Assembly (NCBI GenBank): GCA_045589595.1
Contig: JAZNPK010000039.1
Coordinates: forward strand, 62,001 to 126,000
Origin: SIG77 sp045589595
GTDB taxonomy: Bacteria > Verrucomicrobiota > Lentisphaeria > Victivallales > UBA1829
Reading direction: 5' to 3'
DNA length: 64,000 nucleotides
In this document: piece by piece, positions 17,536 to 25,361 of the stretch
How positions within the stretch are numbered: the first letter of the stretch is position 1
Layout: the number at the start of each line of letters is the position of its first letter
The notes under the pieces: generated by a model
What the model saw: the letters and a program-made list of their open reading frames with translations, nothing else
Databases searched by the model: none
Told to the model about the DNA's origin: nothing
Made by a program: the position numbers and the translations under genes

Positions 17536-19443
17536 ATGGCAGAGATGTTTCTGTTCAGACCCGGTACACTGGCGCTGTATCATACCCGGACTGCCGTCGT
17601 GAAGGCGGTCAACGGCGACAAACTGGAGATCGCCATTGAGGGCGGCGGCAGTAAAAATGTCCGGGCGAAAGATTTGGAATTTGTACATGCCGGACCCGTT
17701 CAGACGGTGAATATCAGCCGTTTGCCCGATCCGGATTTTGATGAGATCATGGCGTTGATGGAAACGGAAACGCTTCCCTTTGCAGAATTTGCGGAACTTC
17801 TTTACGGCAAAGCCACGCCGGAAGCCGCGTATTCCGCGCTGATGCTTTTGAAAGATGATCTGTATTTTGCCGGATCCATTGCTGAAGGGATCCGCTTGAA
17901 AAGTCAGGCGGAGATCGATGCAAAACTGGAAAAGATCCGGGCGAAAGAAGCGGAAAAAGCGCGTCACGATGCCCTTGTCGCGCGGATCACAAACGGCACA
18001 TTGCTGCCGGAGGATCTGCCATTTATGGCTGAAATCGAACAGGTTGCGTACGGACAGAATCCGTCCAGCCGTCTGATGAAAGATGCGGGGATCGAGGCAA
18101 CGCCGGAAAAAGCACACCGTCTGCTGCTGAACCTGAAAGTCTGGGATCATTGCAGAAATCCCCTGCCGATGCGTGCCGGGATCGCACTGCACGATCCGGA
18201 ATTTCCTGAACCGGAACAGAATGACGGACCCGCCCGTACCGATCTGACGGCTCTGACCGCGTACGCCATTGATGATGAAGGCTCCAACGATCCCGACGAC
18301 GCCATCGCGTGGGACCCGGAACAGGAACTGCTGTGGGTCCATGTGGCGGACCCGGCATCCATCATCCCCCACGATTCGGAAATCGATCAGGAAGCACGGT
18401 CACGCGGGGAAAATCTTTATCTGCCGGAAGGGATCACCCACATGCTGCCGCGGTGGATGACGCCCCGTTTCGGGCTGGGACTCCATGAAACTGACCCTGC
18501 CATCAGTTTCGGTATCAGGATCACGGATGACGGCGATGCCGAACTGGAAAAACTGCTGCTCAGCACTGTGCGCGTGGAACGCCATACCTATACCAGCGCC
18601 GCCTTGCTGGATCTGGAAACGATCCGGGAGAAACTTGAAACATTCCGCGACAACCGCGCCCGGAACGGTGCGTTGTTCATTCAGCTGCCGGAAGTGAAAG
18701 TCTCTGTTGACATCCCGGCGGGCGGAGTGGTTTCCATCCGGAATATTGAAATGACGCCCTCCCGGGAACTTGTGGCAAATGCCATGCTCGCCGCCGGATC
18801 GGCATTGGCAAAATGGGCGGTGAAACAGGATATCCCGATGCCGTTTGTCACGCAGGAAGCGGCGGAAAAAGTGGACGAAAATCTGCCTGAACTGCCGCGG
18901 ATGTACGCCCAGAGAAAAGCGTGTCTGCCCGGCAGTACCGATACCGTTCCCGGTCTCCATGCCGGACTCGGTCTCGATCCCTATGTGCGTGTGACCAGCC
19001 CCCTGCGGCGGTACAGTGACCTGTTGGCGCATCAGCAGATCCACCGTTACCTTGCCGGAGAGGAACTGCTGGACAACGAAGCGATCGAAAATGCGCTGTT
19101 CACCAGTGAAGCTGCCGCGTACGCACGGCGCCGGCTGGAACGGCTCTGCAATGAATACTGGACACTCGTCTGGATGAATCAGCAGGATGCCGCAACATGG
19201 CAGACGCCCGCCGTTCCTGTATATCATCCGGATGACCGCTGGTTCTTCCTGATGCCGGAAATCGCCTACGAATACAAATGCCGCTTCGGCGGGAAAGTCG
19301 TTCTGGGTGAACCTCTTGCCATGCAGCTGCAGAAGGCGGATCCCGTTATGCTGACCGCACGGATGCGGCTGGTGTTTCCCGGAAAAGAAGTTGCCGAACT
19401 GGACGGCGAACCGGAAACGGATGAGGAAAATTCCGGCAGCTGA
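17536..19443 (+). CDS. RNase II/RNB-family exoribonuclease
   Basis: A 635-residue 3'-to-5' exoribonuclease. The RNB catalytic motif is IDDEGSNDPDDAI with D246, D252, D254 and D255 for the two Mg ions; RVTSPLRRYSDLLAHQQIHR is the conserved arginine/helix element near residue 490. The N-terminal ~200 residues form a helical and small beta region rather than clear cold-shock domains, and the C terminus is short with an acidic tail, so this is the diverged cyanobacterial/organellar-like RNase II type rather than RNase R. ATG 17536 has AAGG eight bases before it; the GTG at 17527 and the ATG at 17530 overlap the previous gene's last codons and are less suited. Cotranscribed with the SIS gene. Confidence 0.88.
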   Translation: MAEMFLFRPGTLALYHTRTAVVKAVNGDKLEIAIEGGGSKNVRAKDLEFVHAGPVQTVNISRLPDPDFDEIMALMETETLPFAEFAELLYGKATPEAAYSALMLLKDDLYFAGSIAEGIRLKSQAEIDAKLEKIRAKEAEKARHDALVARITNGTLLPEDLPFMAEIEQVAYGQNPSSRLMKDAGIEATPEKAHRLLLNLKVWDHCRNPLPMRAGIALHDPEFPEPEQNDGPARTDLTALTAYAIDDEGSNDPDDAIAWDPEQELLWVHVADPASIIPHDSEIDQEARSRGENLYLPEGITHMLPRWMTPRFGLGLHETDPAISFGIRITDDGDAELEKLLLSTVRVERHTYTSAALLDLETIREKLETFRDNRARNGALFIQLPEVKVSVDIPAGGVVSIRNIEMTPSRELVANAMLAAGSALAKWAVKQDIPMPFVTQEAAEKVDENLPELPRMYAQRKACLPGSTDTVPGLHAGLGLDPYVRVTSPLRRYSDLLAHQQIHRYLAGEELLDNEAIENALFTSEAAAYARRRLERLCNEYWTLVWMNQQDAATWQTPAVPVYHPDDRWFFLMPEIAYEYKCRFGGKVVLGEPLAMQLQKADPVMLTARMRLVFPGKEVAELDGEPETDEENSGS

Positions 19444-19448
19444 ACGAC

Positions 19449-19476
19449 TTGAAATTTTTGTTTTGCATGATATATT
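19449..19476 (+). promoter_or_regulatory. Promoter of the sugar-binding lipoprotein gene
   Basis: TTGAAA (19449-19454), 16 bases, TATATT (19471-19476), about 48 bases before the ATG. Confidence 0.6.
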
Positions 19477-19523
19477 AATATTAGGCGGAATACTTTTGTC
19501 AAATCATTACGGAGCATTTTGTT

Positions 19524-20471
19524 ATGAAAATGAAACATCTGTTTTTTCTGATCTGCAGCCTTGTGTGCAGTCTGTTCTTTTGTGCGTGCAACGAAGAATC
19601 CTGCAAAATGCGGATCGGGGTCTCCATCCCCGCACCGACTCACGGCTGGGCGAGCGGCGTTGTCTGGAACGCTGAAAAATATGCGGAAGAACTCCGTGCG
19701 CAAGGCTATGAAGTCATGGTCGTTACGGCGAAAGATTCAGCCGCCCAGGTGTCCGGCATTGAAAATATGCTGATGAAAGGTGTGGACGCACTGGTGGTCA
19801 TGTCTCAGGATCCTGTACCACTGCTCAATGTGTGCAAACGCGCGAAAAAACAGGGCGCTTATCTGGTCGTTGTATCCAATCCGCTTTCCGAACCGGTGCA
19901 TGATGTGTTTGTGAATGGCGACAACCGTTCTTTCGGGATCGAAGCCGCCCGTGCTATCGGTGCGGAGCTGAAAGACGGCGGTTCCATCATCGTCCTGCGC
20001 GGCAATCCCTGTCCCATCGACAACGATCGCGTGAACGGTTTTACGGAAACGCTCAAGGCTGAATTCCCCGCTATCAACATTATGGATATCGGTGAAACTC
20101 ACTGGAGTACGGAAAAAGGACAGAGCGTTATGGAACTGTTCCTGCAGAAACATGCAAAAATCGATGCCGTCTGGGCGGGTGACGATGATGTCCTCGCGGG
20201 CGCATTGAAAGCATACGAAAAATCCGGCAGAAAAGAGATCCGGGCATTTGTCGGCGGGGGCGGCGCCCAGAGCGTTGTCAAACGTCTGGTGGACCGCGAT
20301 CCCCTCGTCCGGGCGACGGTCACATACTCTCCGGATATGATCAACAAGGGGATCGAAGCGGCGGTCAAAGCCGGAAAAAAAGAGAAAAATCCCGAGGAGA
20401 TCATCATTCCTTCCCGGATCATTACGGAAAAAAATGCAGCCGATTTTGTGCGTGAAGGCTCGCCGTATTGA
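19524..20471 (+). CDS. Periplasmic sugar-binding lipoprotein (RbsB-like, type 1 fold)
   Basis: A 315-residue exported protein. The N terminus (KMKHLFFLICSLVCSLFFCAC) is a lipoprotein signal with the acceptor Cys in FCAC. The mature protein starts with RIGVSIPAPTHGWASGVVWN, typical of ribose/galactose-type binding proteins, with MLMKGVDALVVMSQDPVPLL, DNRSFGIEAARAIG and AVWAGDDDVLAGALKAYEKS (ligand-contact Asp residues). It would capture a pentose or related sugar for an ABC importer or a sensor kinase. No ABC ATPase or permease is adjacent, so its transporter must be elsewhere. GGAG lies nine bases before the start. It has its own promoter. Confidence 0.85.
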   Translation: MKMKHLFFLICSLVCSLFFCACNEESCKMRIGVSIPAPTHGWASGVVWNAEKYAEELRAQGYEVMVVTAKDSAAQVSGIENMLMKGVDALVVMSQDPVPLLNVCKRAKKQGAYLVVVSNPLSEPVHDVFVNGDNRSFGIEAARAIGAELKDGGSIIVLRGNPCPIDNDRVNGFTETLKAEFPAINIMDIGETHWSTEKGQSVMELFLQKHAKIDAVWAGDDDVLAGALKAYEKSGRKEIRAFVGGGGAQSVVKRLVDRDPLVRATVTYSPDMINKGIEAAVKAGKKEKNPEEIIIPSRIITEKNAADFVREGSPY

Positions 20472-20501
20472 AATAAAATTGAAAAAATTTGAGAAAAACA
20501 C

Positions 20502-20529
20502 TTGACATTTCCCTGTTGGCGGGTATAAT
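20502..20529 (+). promoter_or_regulatory. Consensus sigma-70 promoter in front of the tandem small-protein array
   Basis: TTGACA (20502-20507) and TATAAT (20524-20529) match consensus in all 12 positions with a 16-base spacer. Transcription should start near 20536, about 590 bases before the first array gene. Confidence 0.85.
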
Positions 20530-20572
20530 GTAAAGGTAAGAACGAAAACTGAAACGACCGCAAGGTGTACGA

Positions 20573-20959
20573 ATGACAACTGATTTGAACAGCAATTTTT
20601 ATTGCAGCGTCCTTGGGAACGGGGCTGAAAGCCTTTCCGTTCGCAGGGATGTGGCTGCTGCTGATTTTGTTGTCGGGATCGCCTGCGCGTTTCCGGTCAG
20701 CGGTTACTGGAACGAAGCTGTTCCCTCTGTTGCGGCATCTCTGCTGCCGGTCGGTCAGGTCTTCGGCGTTTCCGCAGGGATCGCGGCATATTGCTACCGC
20801 GAATCCGCTTATGCTTATTCTCTCTGCATCACGGTCTCTGCCGCACCGGCAGTCCGGAAAGTGGCACGCACTGTCCGCTTCCGCCGTCATGCTGCGCCCA
20901 TGATCAAGCGCGTTTCCTGCGGGCATCTCACCCGCAAATGCACTGCTCTCACCCTGTGA
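20573..20959 (+). CDS. Hypothetical 128-residue protein or leader of the array (uncertain)
   Basis: An open frame that begins 44 bases after a consensus promoter with AAGGTG five bases before its ATG. The predicted protein has a mixed N terminus, an Ala/Val-rich hydrophobic middle (residues ~28-85) and a basic, Cys-containing C terminus (RKVARTVRFRRHAAPMIKR). I recognise no family. Codon use is compatible with neighbours, but a second overlapping frame (from about 20613) is also open, so protein coding is not certain. The alternative is that the whole 20536-21120 stretch is a long untranslated leader or structured RNA for the downstream array. Confidence 0.35.
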   Translation: MTTDLNSNFYCSVLGNGAESLSVRRDVAAADFVVGIACAFPVSGYWNEAVPSVAASLLPVGQVFGVSAGIAAYCYRESAYAYSLCITVSAAPAVRKVARTVRFRRHAAPMIKRVSCGHLTRKCTALTL

Positions 20960-21126
20960 GACCTTCCTTTTCTTTTTGCGCGCCCTTTTAAGATGAGGGT
21001 GCCGCCGGCGTTTCGTGCCGGGATCTCCCGGAACAAAAAGTAAACTCCGACTGTCCGTTCCAACAACTGAACAAAAAGAAAACTTCAACGGATGGTCCTT
21101 CAAAAAGAAAGAACAAGGTGAAAAAA
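20960..21126 (+). other. Leader between the uncertain frame and the first array gene
   Basis: This stretch has a small GC hairpin (CCGGG/CCCGG near 21017-21030) without a following T run, so it is not a clear terminator, and an A-rich segment leading to the ribosome site AAGGTG at 21115. No second promoter with good boxes was found, so array transcription may come from 20502. Confidence 0.4.
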
Positions 21127-21405
21127 ATGGCAAACAAGAAAGAAATCTTCGCAGACGGTATCGGTCAGATCCACTTCGCAGGCGGCATGGTCCGTTATGA
21201 CTTCGTTACGCTCCAGCCCGCAGAAGAAGGCAAAGCCCCCATTCCGGAAGCAAATGTCCGTATCATCATGCCTCCCCAGGGTTTCCTCTCCGCTTTCAAC
21301 AGCATGCAGCAGCTGATCGACAAACTTCTCGAAGCCGGTGTGCTCCAGAAGAACGAACCTGCCAAAGAAGCAGCTCCCGCTCCCAAGAAATCCTCCAGGA
21401 AATAA
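21127..21405 (+). CDS. Small DUF3467-like protein, array copy 1
   Basis: A 92-residue, soluble, cytoplasmic-looking protein. The core has a start of MANKKEIFADGIGQIHFAGG, a strand with MVRYDFVTLQP, a linker, then ANVRIIMPPQGFLSAFNSMQ and a helix ending KLLEAGVLQKN. This order (strand ending DF, strand with RIIMPP, amphipathic helix) resembles DUF3467 proteins, which are of unknown function; I infer distant kinship only. Copy 1 differs from the other three by Ala/Ile changes in the linker and by an extra basic tail (KEAAPAPKKSSRK). AAGGTG lies six bases before ATG 21127; the GTG at 21118 is part of that site. First of four tandem copies. Confidence 0.8.
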   Translation: MANKKEIFADGIGQIHFAGGMVRYDFVTLQPAEEGKAPIPEANVRIIMPPQGFLSAFNSMQQLIDKLLEAGVLQKNEPAKEAAPAPKKSSRK

Positions 21406-21456
21406 TCCGACAGACAACGAACAAACACTCAAATAGAAAGAACAAAGGTGAATAAA

Positions 21457-21699
21457 ATGGCAGACAAGAAAGAAATCTTCGCAGACGGTATCGGTCAGAT
21501 CCACTTCGCAGGCGGCATGGTCCGTTATGACTTCGTCACCCTTCAGCCGGAAGAAGAAGGCAAAGCTCCCGTTCCGGAAGCAAACGTCCGTATCATCATG
21601 CCTCCCCAGGGCTTCCTCTCTGCTTTCAACAGCATGCAGCAGCTGATCGACAAACTTCTCGAAGCCGGTGTGCTCCAGAAGAACGAAGCCGCGAAATAA
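21457..21699 (+). CDS. Small DUF3467-like protein, array copy 2
   Basis: An 80-residue copy of the same protein, starting MADKKEIF instead of MANKKEIF. It lacks the basic tail of copy 1 and ends in KNEAAK. The gap to copy 1 is 51 bases and contains AAAGGTG as ribosome site. No terminator lies between copies, so one mRNA should carry all. From here on the array is a tandem direct repeat of exactly 290 bases per unit. Confidence 0.8.
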   Translation: MADKKEIFADGIGQIHFAGGMVRYDFVTLQPEEEGKAPVPEANVRIIMPPQGFLSAFNSMQQLIDKLLEAGVLQKNEAAK

Positions 21700-21746
21700 T
21701 TTGAAACTGCAGACATCAACAACACTTAACCATAAGGAAAAGAACA

Positions 21747-21989
21747 ATGGCTAACAAAAAAGAAATCTTCGCAGACGGTATCGGTCAGATCCACTTCGCA
21801 GGCGGCATGGTCCGCTATGACTTCGTCACCCTTCAGCCGGAAGAAGAAGGCAAAGCTCCCGTTCCGGAAGCAAATGTCCGTATCATCATGCCTCCCCAGG
21901 GCTTCCTCTCTGCTTTCAACAGCATGCAGCAGCTGATCGACAAACTTCTCGAAGCCGGTGTGCTCCAGAAGAACGAAGCCGCGAAATAA
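21747..21989 (+). CDS. Small DUF3467-like protein, array copy 3
   Basis: An 80-residue copy identical in protein sequence to copy 4, and different from copy 2 by one residue (N3 for D3). The 47-base gap before it carries AAGGAAAAGAACA ahead of the ATG, and nearly the same gap precedes copy 4, with one base changed. Unit length from this ATG to the next is 290 bases. Confidence 0.8.
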   Translation: MANKKEIFADGIGQIHFAGGMVRYDFVTLQPEEEGKAPVPEANVRIIMPPQGFLSAFNSMQQLIDKLLEAGVLQKNEAAK

Positions 21990-22036
21990 TTTGAAACTAC
22001 AGACATCAACAACACTTAACCATAAGGAAAAGAACA

Positions 22037-22279
22037 ATGGCTAACAAAAAAGAAATTTTCGCAGACGGTATCGGTCAGATCCACTTCGCAGGCGGCATGG
22101 TCCGTTATGACTTCGTCACGCTTCAGCCGGAAGAAGAAGGCAAAGCACCCGTTCCGGAAGCAAACGTCCGTATCATCATGCCTCCCCAGGGCTTCCTCTC
22201 TGCTTTCAACAGCATGCAGCAGCTGATCGACAAACTTCTCGAAGCCGGTGTGCTCCAGAAGAACGAAGCCGCGAAGTAA
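22037..22279 (+). CDS. Small DUF3467-like protein, array copy 4
   Basis: Protein identical to copy 3, while the genes differ at six positions, all silent third-codon changes. This suggests selection to keep the protein fixed, or gene conversion with drift. The gene is followed by a strong terminator, closing the array. Confidence 0.8.
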   Translation: MANKKEIFADGIGQIHFAGGMVRYDFVTLQPEEEGKAPVPEANVRIIMPPQGFLSAFNSMQQLIDKLLEAGVLQKNEAAK

Positions 22280-22315
22280 TCTGTTTGATCTGAAAAGATC
22301 ATAAGATCATCGCAA

Positions 22316-22345
22316 AGACTCCGGGTCCGCCCGGAGTCTTTTTTT
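22316..22345 (+). terminator. Rho-independent terminator closing the array
   Basis: A perfect 10-bp stem (22316-22325 with 22330-22339), TCCG loop and a T run. Confidence 0.95.
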
Positions 22346-22366
22346 ATGGACTGATGTTTTTTCAAC

Positions 22367-22395
22367 TTGTATTTTTCCGGCAGGACTGCTATATT
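22367..22395 (+). promoter_or_regulatory. Promoter of the MgtC-rnhA unit
   Basis: TTGTAT (22367-22372), 17 bases, TATATT (22390-22395), 34 bases before the chosen start. Confidence 0.6.
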
Positions 22396-22428
22396 TCTCT
22401 TATCACTCAAAAAATAAGGAATATGACG

Positions 22429-23079
22429 ATGGAATTTGATCAGACCAATCTCATTTATATTCTGCGGTTGCTCCTTGCCGGTTTTCTGGGTGCCCTGATC
22501 GGGCTGGAACGGGAGACGCGGGCGAAGGGTGCAGGTGTCAGAACCCATTTTCTTGTGGCGCTCGGCAGTGCCCTGATGATGCTGGTATCCCAGTTGGCGG
22601 GCGGCGATTCGTCCCGTATCGCGGCGCAGGTGGTGAGCGGGATCGGTTTTATCGGTGCCGGTACCATTATGATGAACAAACAGGCGATCCGGGGGCTGAC
22701 AACTGCTGCCGGATTGTGGGCGGTCGCCGGGATCGGACTGGCTGTCGGCTGCGGAATGTATGTCGTCTCCTGCGCCTGTACGGTGCTGGTGCTGGTCTGT
22801 CTGGAAGTGCTGCAGTTTCTGACCCGGAACATCAAGACCCATAACATCCATTTTGTTTTTGTGACGACCGATCATGATGACCTGATCGAAGTTTCCAATC
22901 TGCTGAATCAGCACGATTACAAGATCATCGGATACAGTGTTGACCCGAATCACAAGGGGACCGGTGCCATGAAAGTCAATTTCCAGCTTCGGGAACAGGC
23001 GCATCATGACGACGAAAATCATCTGATCGGATTGATGGCGCCCTTCAAAAATCTGACCATCGAAAAAGTGGAACGCTGA
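22429..23079 (+). CDS. MgtC/SapB-family membrane protein
   Basis: A 216-residue inner-membrane protein. The family core is present: LLAGFLGALIGLERETRAKG, VRTHFLVALGSALM, VSGIGFIGAGTIM and IRGLTTAAGLWAVAGIGLAV, with four to five membrane helices in residues 5-135, followed by a ~75-residue cytoplasmic ACT-like domain. MgtC proteins are linked to growth at low magnesium and to control of the F-type ATPase in pathogens; here a housekeeping envelope or ion role is likely. The start at ATG 22429 has AGGA eight bases upstream; ATG 22423 is too close. rnhA begins one base after the stop. Confidence 0.9.
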   Translation: MEFDQTNLIYILRLLLAGFLGALIGLERETRAKGAGVRTHFLVALGSALMMLVSQLAGGDSSRIAAQVVSGIGFIGAGTIMMNKQAIRGLTTAAGLWAVAGIGLAVGCGMYVVSCACTVLVLVCLEVLQFLTRNIKTHNIHFVFVTTDHDDLIEVSNLLNQHDYKIIGYSVDPNHKGTGAMKVNFQLREQAHHDDENHLIGLMAPFKNLTIEKVER

Positions 23080-23080
23080 T

Positions 23081-23548
23081 ATGAAAGCCGTGGAGATCTT
23101 TACTGACGGCGCCTGCAGCGGCAATCCGGGGCCCGGCGGTTACGGCGCGATCCTGTTGTACGGGAAGTACCGGAAAGAACTCTCCGGCGGTTTCAGACAC
23201 ACCACCAACAACCGGATGGAGATCTTTGCCGCCATTGCCGCACTGGAAGCGTTGAACGAGCCGTGCAGCGTCACTCTTTTTTCCGATTCCAGTTATCTTG
23301 TGGATGCCATTTCCAAAAACTGGCTCCGCGGATGGAAAAACAGAGGTTGGATCAAAGCCGATAAACAACCGGTCCTGAACGTGGATCTGTGGCAGCGCTT
23401 GGACGGGCTGCTGTCTGTTCATTCCGTGACTTTCCGCTGGGTGAAGGGGCATGCCAGTAACGAAAACAACAACCGGTGTGATGAACTTGCACGCACTGCG
23501 ATCCTGAACAGAGACCGGCTGCCGCCGGATGCCGGTTTTCAAGGCTGA
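23081..23548 (+). CDS. rnhA: Ribonuclease HI
   Basis: A 155-residue enzyme that cuts the RNA strand of RNA-DNA hybrids. All catalytic residues are in place: D9 in FTDGACSGNPGPGG, E47 in NNRMEIFAAI, D69 in LFSDSSYLVD, and D134 with H124 in WVKGHASNENNNRCDELAR. Length matches the E. coli enzyme, including the basic handle (WLRGWKNRGW). It follows the MgtC gene without a gap, suggesting coupling by chance of gene order rather than function. Confidence 0.97.
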   Translation: MKAVEIFTDGACSGNPGPGGYGAILLYGKYRKELSGGFRHTTNNRMEIFAAIAALEALNEPCSVTLFSDSSYLVDAISKNWLRGWKNRGWIKADKQPVLNVDLWQRLDGLLSVHSVTFRWVKGHASNENNNRCDELARTAILNRDRLPPDAGFQG

Positions 23549-23587
23549 AGACCAGCCATTTTTTTTCTTCAAATCCTGTTTTTTTAC

Positions 23588-23616
23588 TTGAAAACCGCAC
23601 CATGGCGGGCTACCTT
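23588..23616 (+). promoter_or_regulatory. Promoter of the GH2-ligA unit
   Basis: TTGAAA (23588-23593), 17 bases, TACCTT (23611-23616), 33 bases before the start. Confidence 0.5.
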
Positions 23617-23648
23617 ATCCCCTGCAATCTATCAAGGAGAAAAAACAG

Positions 23649-25361
23649 ATGATGACATATCCGAATTTTCCGGAACGGACCACTTTTGAACTTGACGGCG
23701 TCTGGGATTTTGCATGGCTGGGAAACACTGTCCCCCTTGCAGATTTTCAGCCGTCTGATGATCTGGTCTTTGATGAAAAGGAAGCCGTTCCCGGCGTTTT
23801 CGATATGGGCGTCAAACGGTATGAAGCCCGCGGACTCGGTGTGTACCGCACGCGCGTAAAGAACGTGCCTGCCGGAAAACTGCGGCTCAAGATCGGCGGT
23901 TTGGGGCTTGTCGCAAGGATCTATTGGGATGGTGTCCTGACCGGAACTGCGGATTGTGCTTATCTGCCGGTAACGTGTGATTTTCAGAACCGGATCGCCG
24001 GAGAACATACGCTCATCATTGCTGTTGACAACCGTTATGCCTCCCAGCCGTACCCGTTTTTCCGCGCCAGATATGATTTTTATGCGTTCGGCGGCATTTA
24101 CCGCAGCGTGAGATTATCCGTCCTGCCGGAAACGGACCGCATCGAGCGGGTGCAGATCACCACGGAGGATCTCGCCGCCGGAACGGTGCGTCTCCGTGTG
24201 CTGCTGCCGGAAAATGCGGATGGAACTGTTGCCCTTGACATCGCTTTCGATCAGGGAAAACCTGAAACATATCACTGTGCCGTGAAGGATGGTGCCGCCG
24301 TGCTGGTGCTGCCCGTCCCATCATTCCGCTGCTGGTCGCCGGAATCGCCATTTCTCCACACGGTGACCGTCCGGACAGACGGCGACCGGATCGTGGAGCG
24401 TTTCGGCATCCGCACCATCGAAGCGCGGAACGGCAAACTTTATCTCAATGGCAGCGAACTGTATCTTCACGGCGTGAACCGCCACGCCTCCCGATCGCAA
24501 TCGGGTCCGGTGGAAACGGTCCATGAAATGATGGAAGACATCCACCTGATCAAACATGCCGGGATGAATTTTGTCCGTTCGGTCCATTATCCCCAGGATC
24601 AGACATGGCTTGATCTCTGCGACGAAAACGGTCTGTTGGTCTGGGAGGAAACCCTCGGCTGGGGACTCCGGGAAGATGCCGTAACGGAACAGACGATGGA
24701 ACTTTTTGCCGGTCAGAACCGGCTGATGATCCGGGAAAGTTTCAATCATCCGTCCATTATCATCTGGGCGATGCTCAATGAATGTGCGTCCCAGATGGAG
24801 GAATCCCGTCCGGTTTATGGTTATCTGCTCCGTGATATGAAGGCGGAAGATCCCTCGCGGCTCCGTTCCTATGCAAGTTGTATGCACACCAGCGACATCT
24901 GTTTCGATGAGGCGGATGTGATCTCCCTGAACACTTATCCCGGCTGGATCGGGGAAGCCGGCGACAGCGAGACGCTTGCCAGTGAATACATCCCGCCGCG
25001 TGTGAAAGATCTGGCGGATCATTATGTACAGGAACAGTTCTGCGGGAAACCCATTCTCATGTCCGAGATCGGCGCGTGCGGTTTGTACGGTTTCCACGAC
25101 CGGAACTATGCACCGTGGAGCGAGGAATTTCAGGCAGATTATATGAGCAAAGCGGTTCAAGCAATCTGCGCCGACAGCCGTTACTGCGGATATGCGCTCT
25201 GGCAGTTCTGCGATACACGGTCCTATCAGCGGGGCGCGATCCGGGGAAAAACCCGCGGTTTCAACTGCGCCGGACTGGTGGACGAATACCGCCGGATCAA
25301 ACTGGTGTACGATGCGGTGGCAGAGACGATCCGCAACGCCGGAAAGAAGGGGGAAAAATGA
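23649..25361 (+). CDS. GH2-family glycosidase (beta-glucuronidase/beta-galactosidase type)
   Basis: A 570-residue retaining glycosidase. Order: N-terminal jelly-roll sugar-binding domain (~1-165, FELDGVWDFAW, YRSVRLSVL), Ig-like domain (~170-255), then the TIM barrel (LYLHGVNRHASRS, INLIKHAGMNFVRSVHYP-type strand). Acid/base is E378 in AMLNECAS and the nucleophile E473 in LMSEIGACGLYG. The end GYALWQFCDTRSYQRG and CAGLVDEYRRIKL resemble UidA-like members, so beta-glucuronide or beta-galactoside substrates are likely. No signal peptide, thus cytoplasmic. AAGGAG is upstream. Its stop overlaps the ligA start (ATGA). Confidence 0.88.
   Translation: MMTYPNFPERTTFELDGVWDFAWLGNTVPLADFQPSDDLVFDEKEAVPGVFDMGVKRYEARGLGVYRTRVKNVPAGKLRLKIGGLGLVARIYWDGVLTGTADCAYLPVTCDFQNRIAGEHTLIIAVDNRYASQPYPFFRARYDFYAFGGIYRSVRLSVLPETDRIERVQITTEDLAAGTVRLRVLLPENADGTVALDIAFDQGKPETYHCAVKDGAAVLVLPVPSFRCWSPESPFLHTVTVRTDGDRIVERFGIRTIEARNGKLYLNGSELYLHGVNRHASRSQSGPVETVHEMMEDIHLIKHAGMNFVRSVHYPQDQTWLDLCDENGLLVWEETLGWGLREDAVTEQTMELFAGQNRLMIRESFNHPSIIIWAMLNECASQMEESRPVYGYLLRDMKAEDPSRLRSYASCMHTSDICFDEADVISLNTYPGWIGEAGDSETLASEYIPPRVKDLADHYVQEQFCGKPILMSEIGACGLYGFHDRNYAPWSEEFQADYMSKAVQAICADSRYCGYALWQFCDTRSYQRGAIRGKTRGFNCAGLVDEYRRIKLVYDAVAETIRNAGKKGEK

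Larger units (their letters stand above)
21457..22279 (+). repeat. Tandem direct repeat of 290-base units (copies 2-4)
   Basis: The ATGs of copies 2, 3 and 4 lie at 21457, 21747 and 22037, that is exactly 290 bases apart. The 3' halves of the three genes are identical for over 100 bases, and the gaps after copies 2 and 3 differ by a single base. Copy 1 (21127) is a more diverged member at a 330-base distance. Confidence 0.95.

Noticed and set aside
20536..21120. RNase P RNA, tmRNA, 6S or SRP RNA in the array leader
   Set aside because: None of the diagnostic core sequences for these RNAs could be found by eye.
21127..22279. Array seen as a mobile element or phage tail-fibre cassette
   Set aside because: No inverted repeats, transposase, integrase or target duplications were found; the unit is a gene plus spacer.
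25076..25357. N-terminal extension of ligA
   Set aside because: Lies inside the GH2 gene; the family's first domain begins right at ATG 25358.
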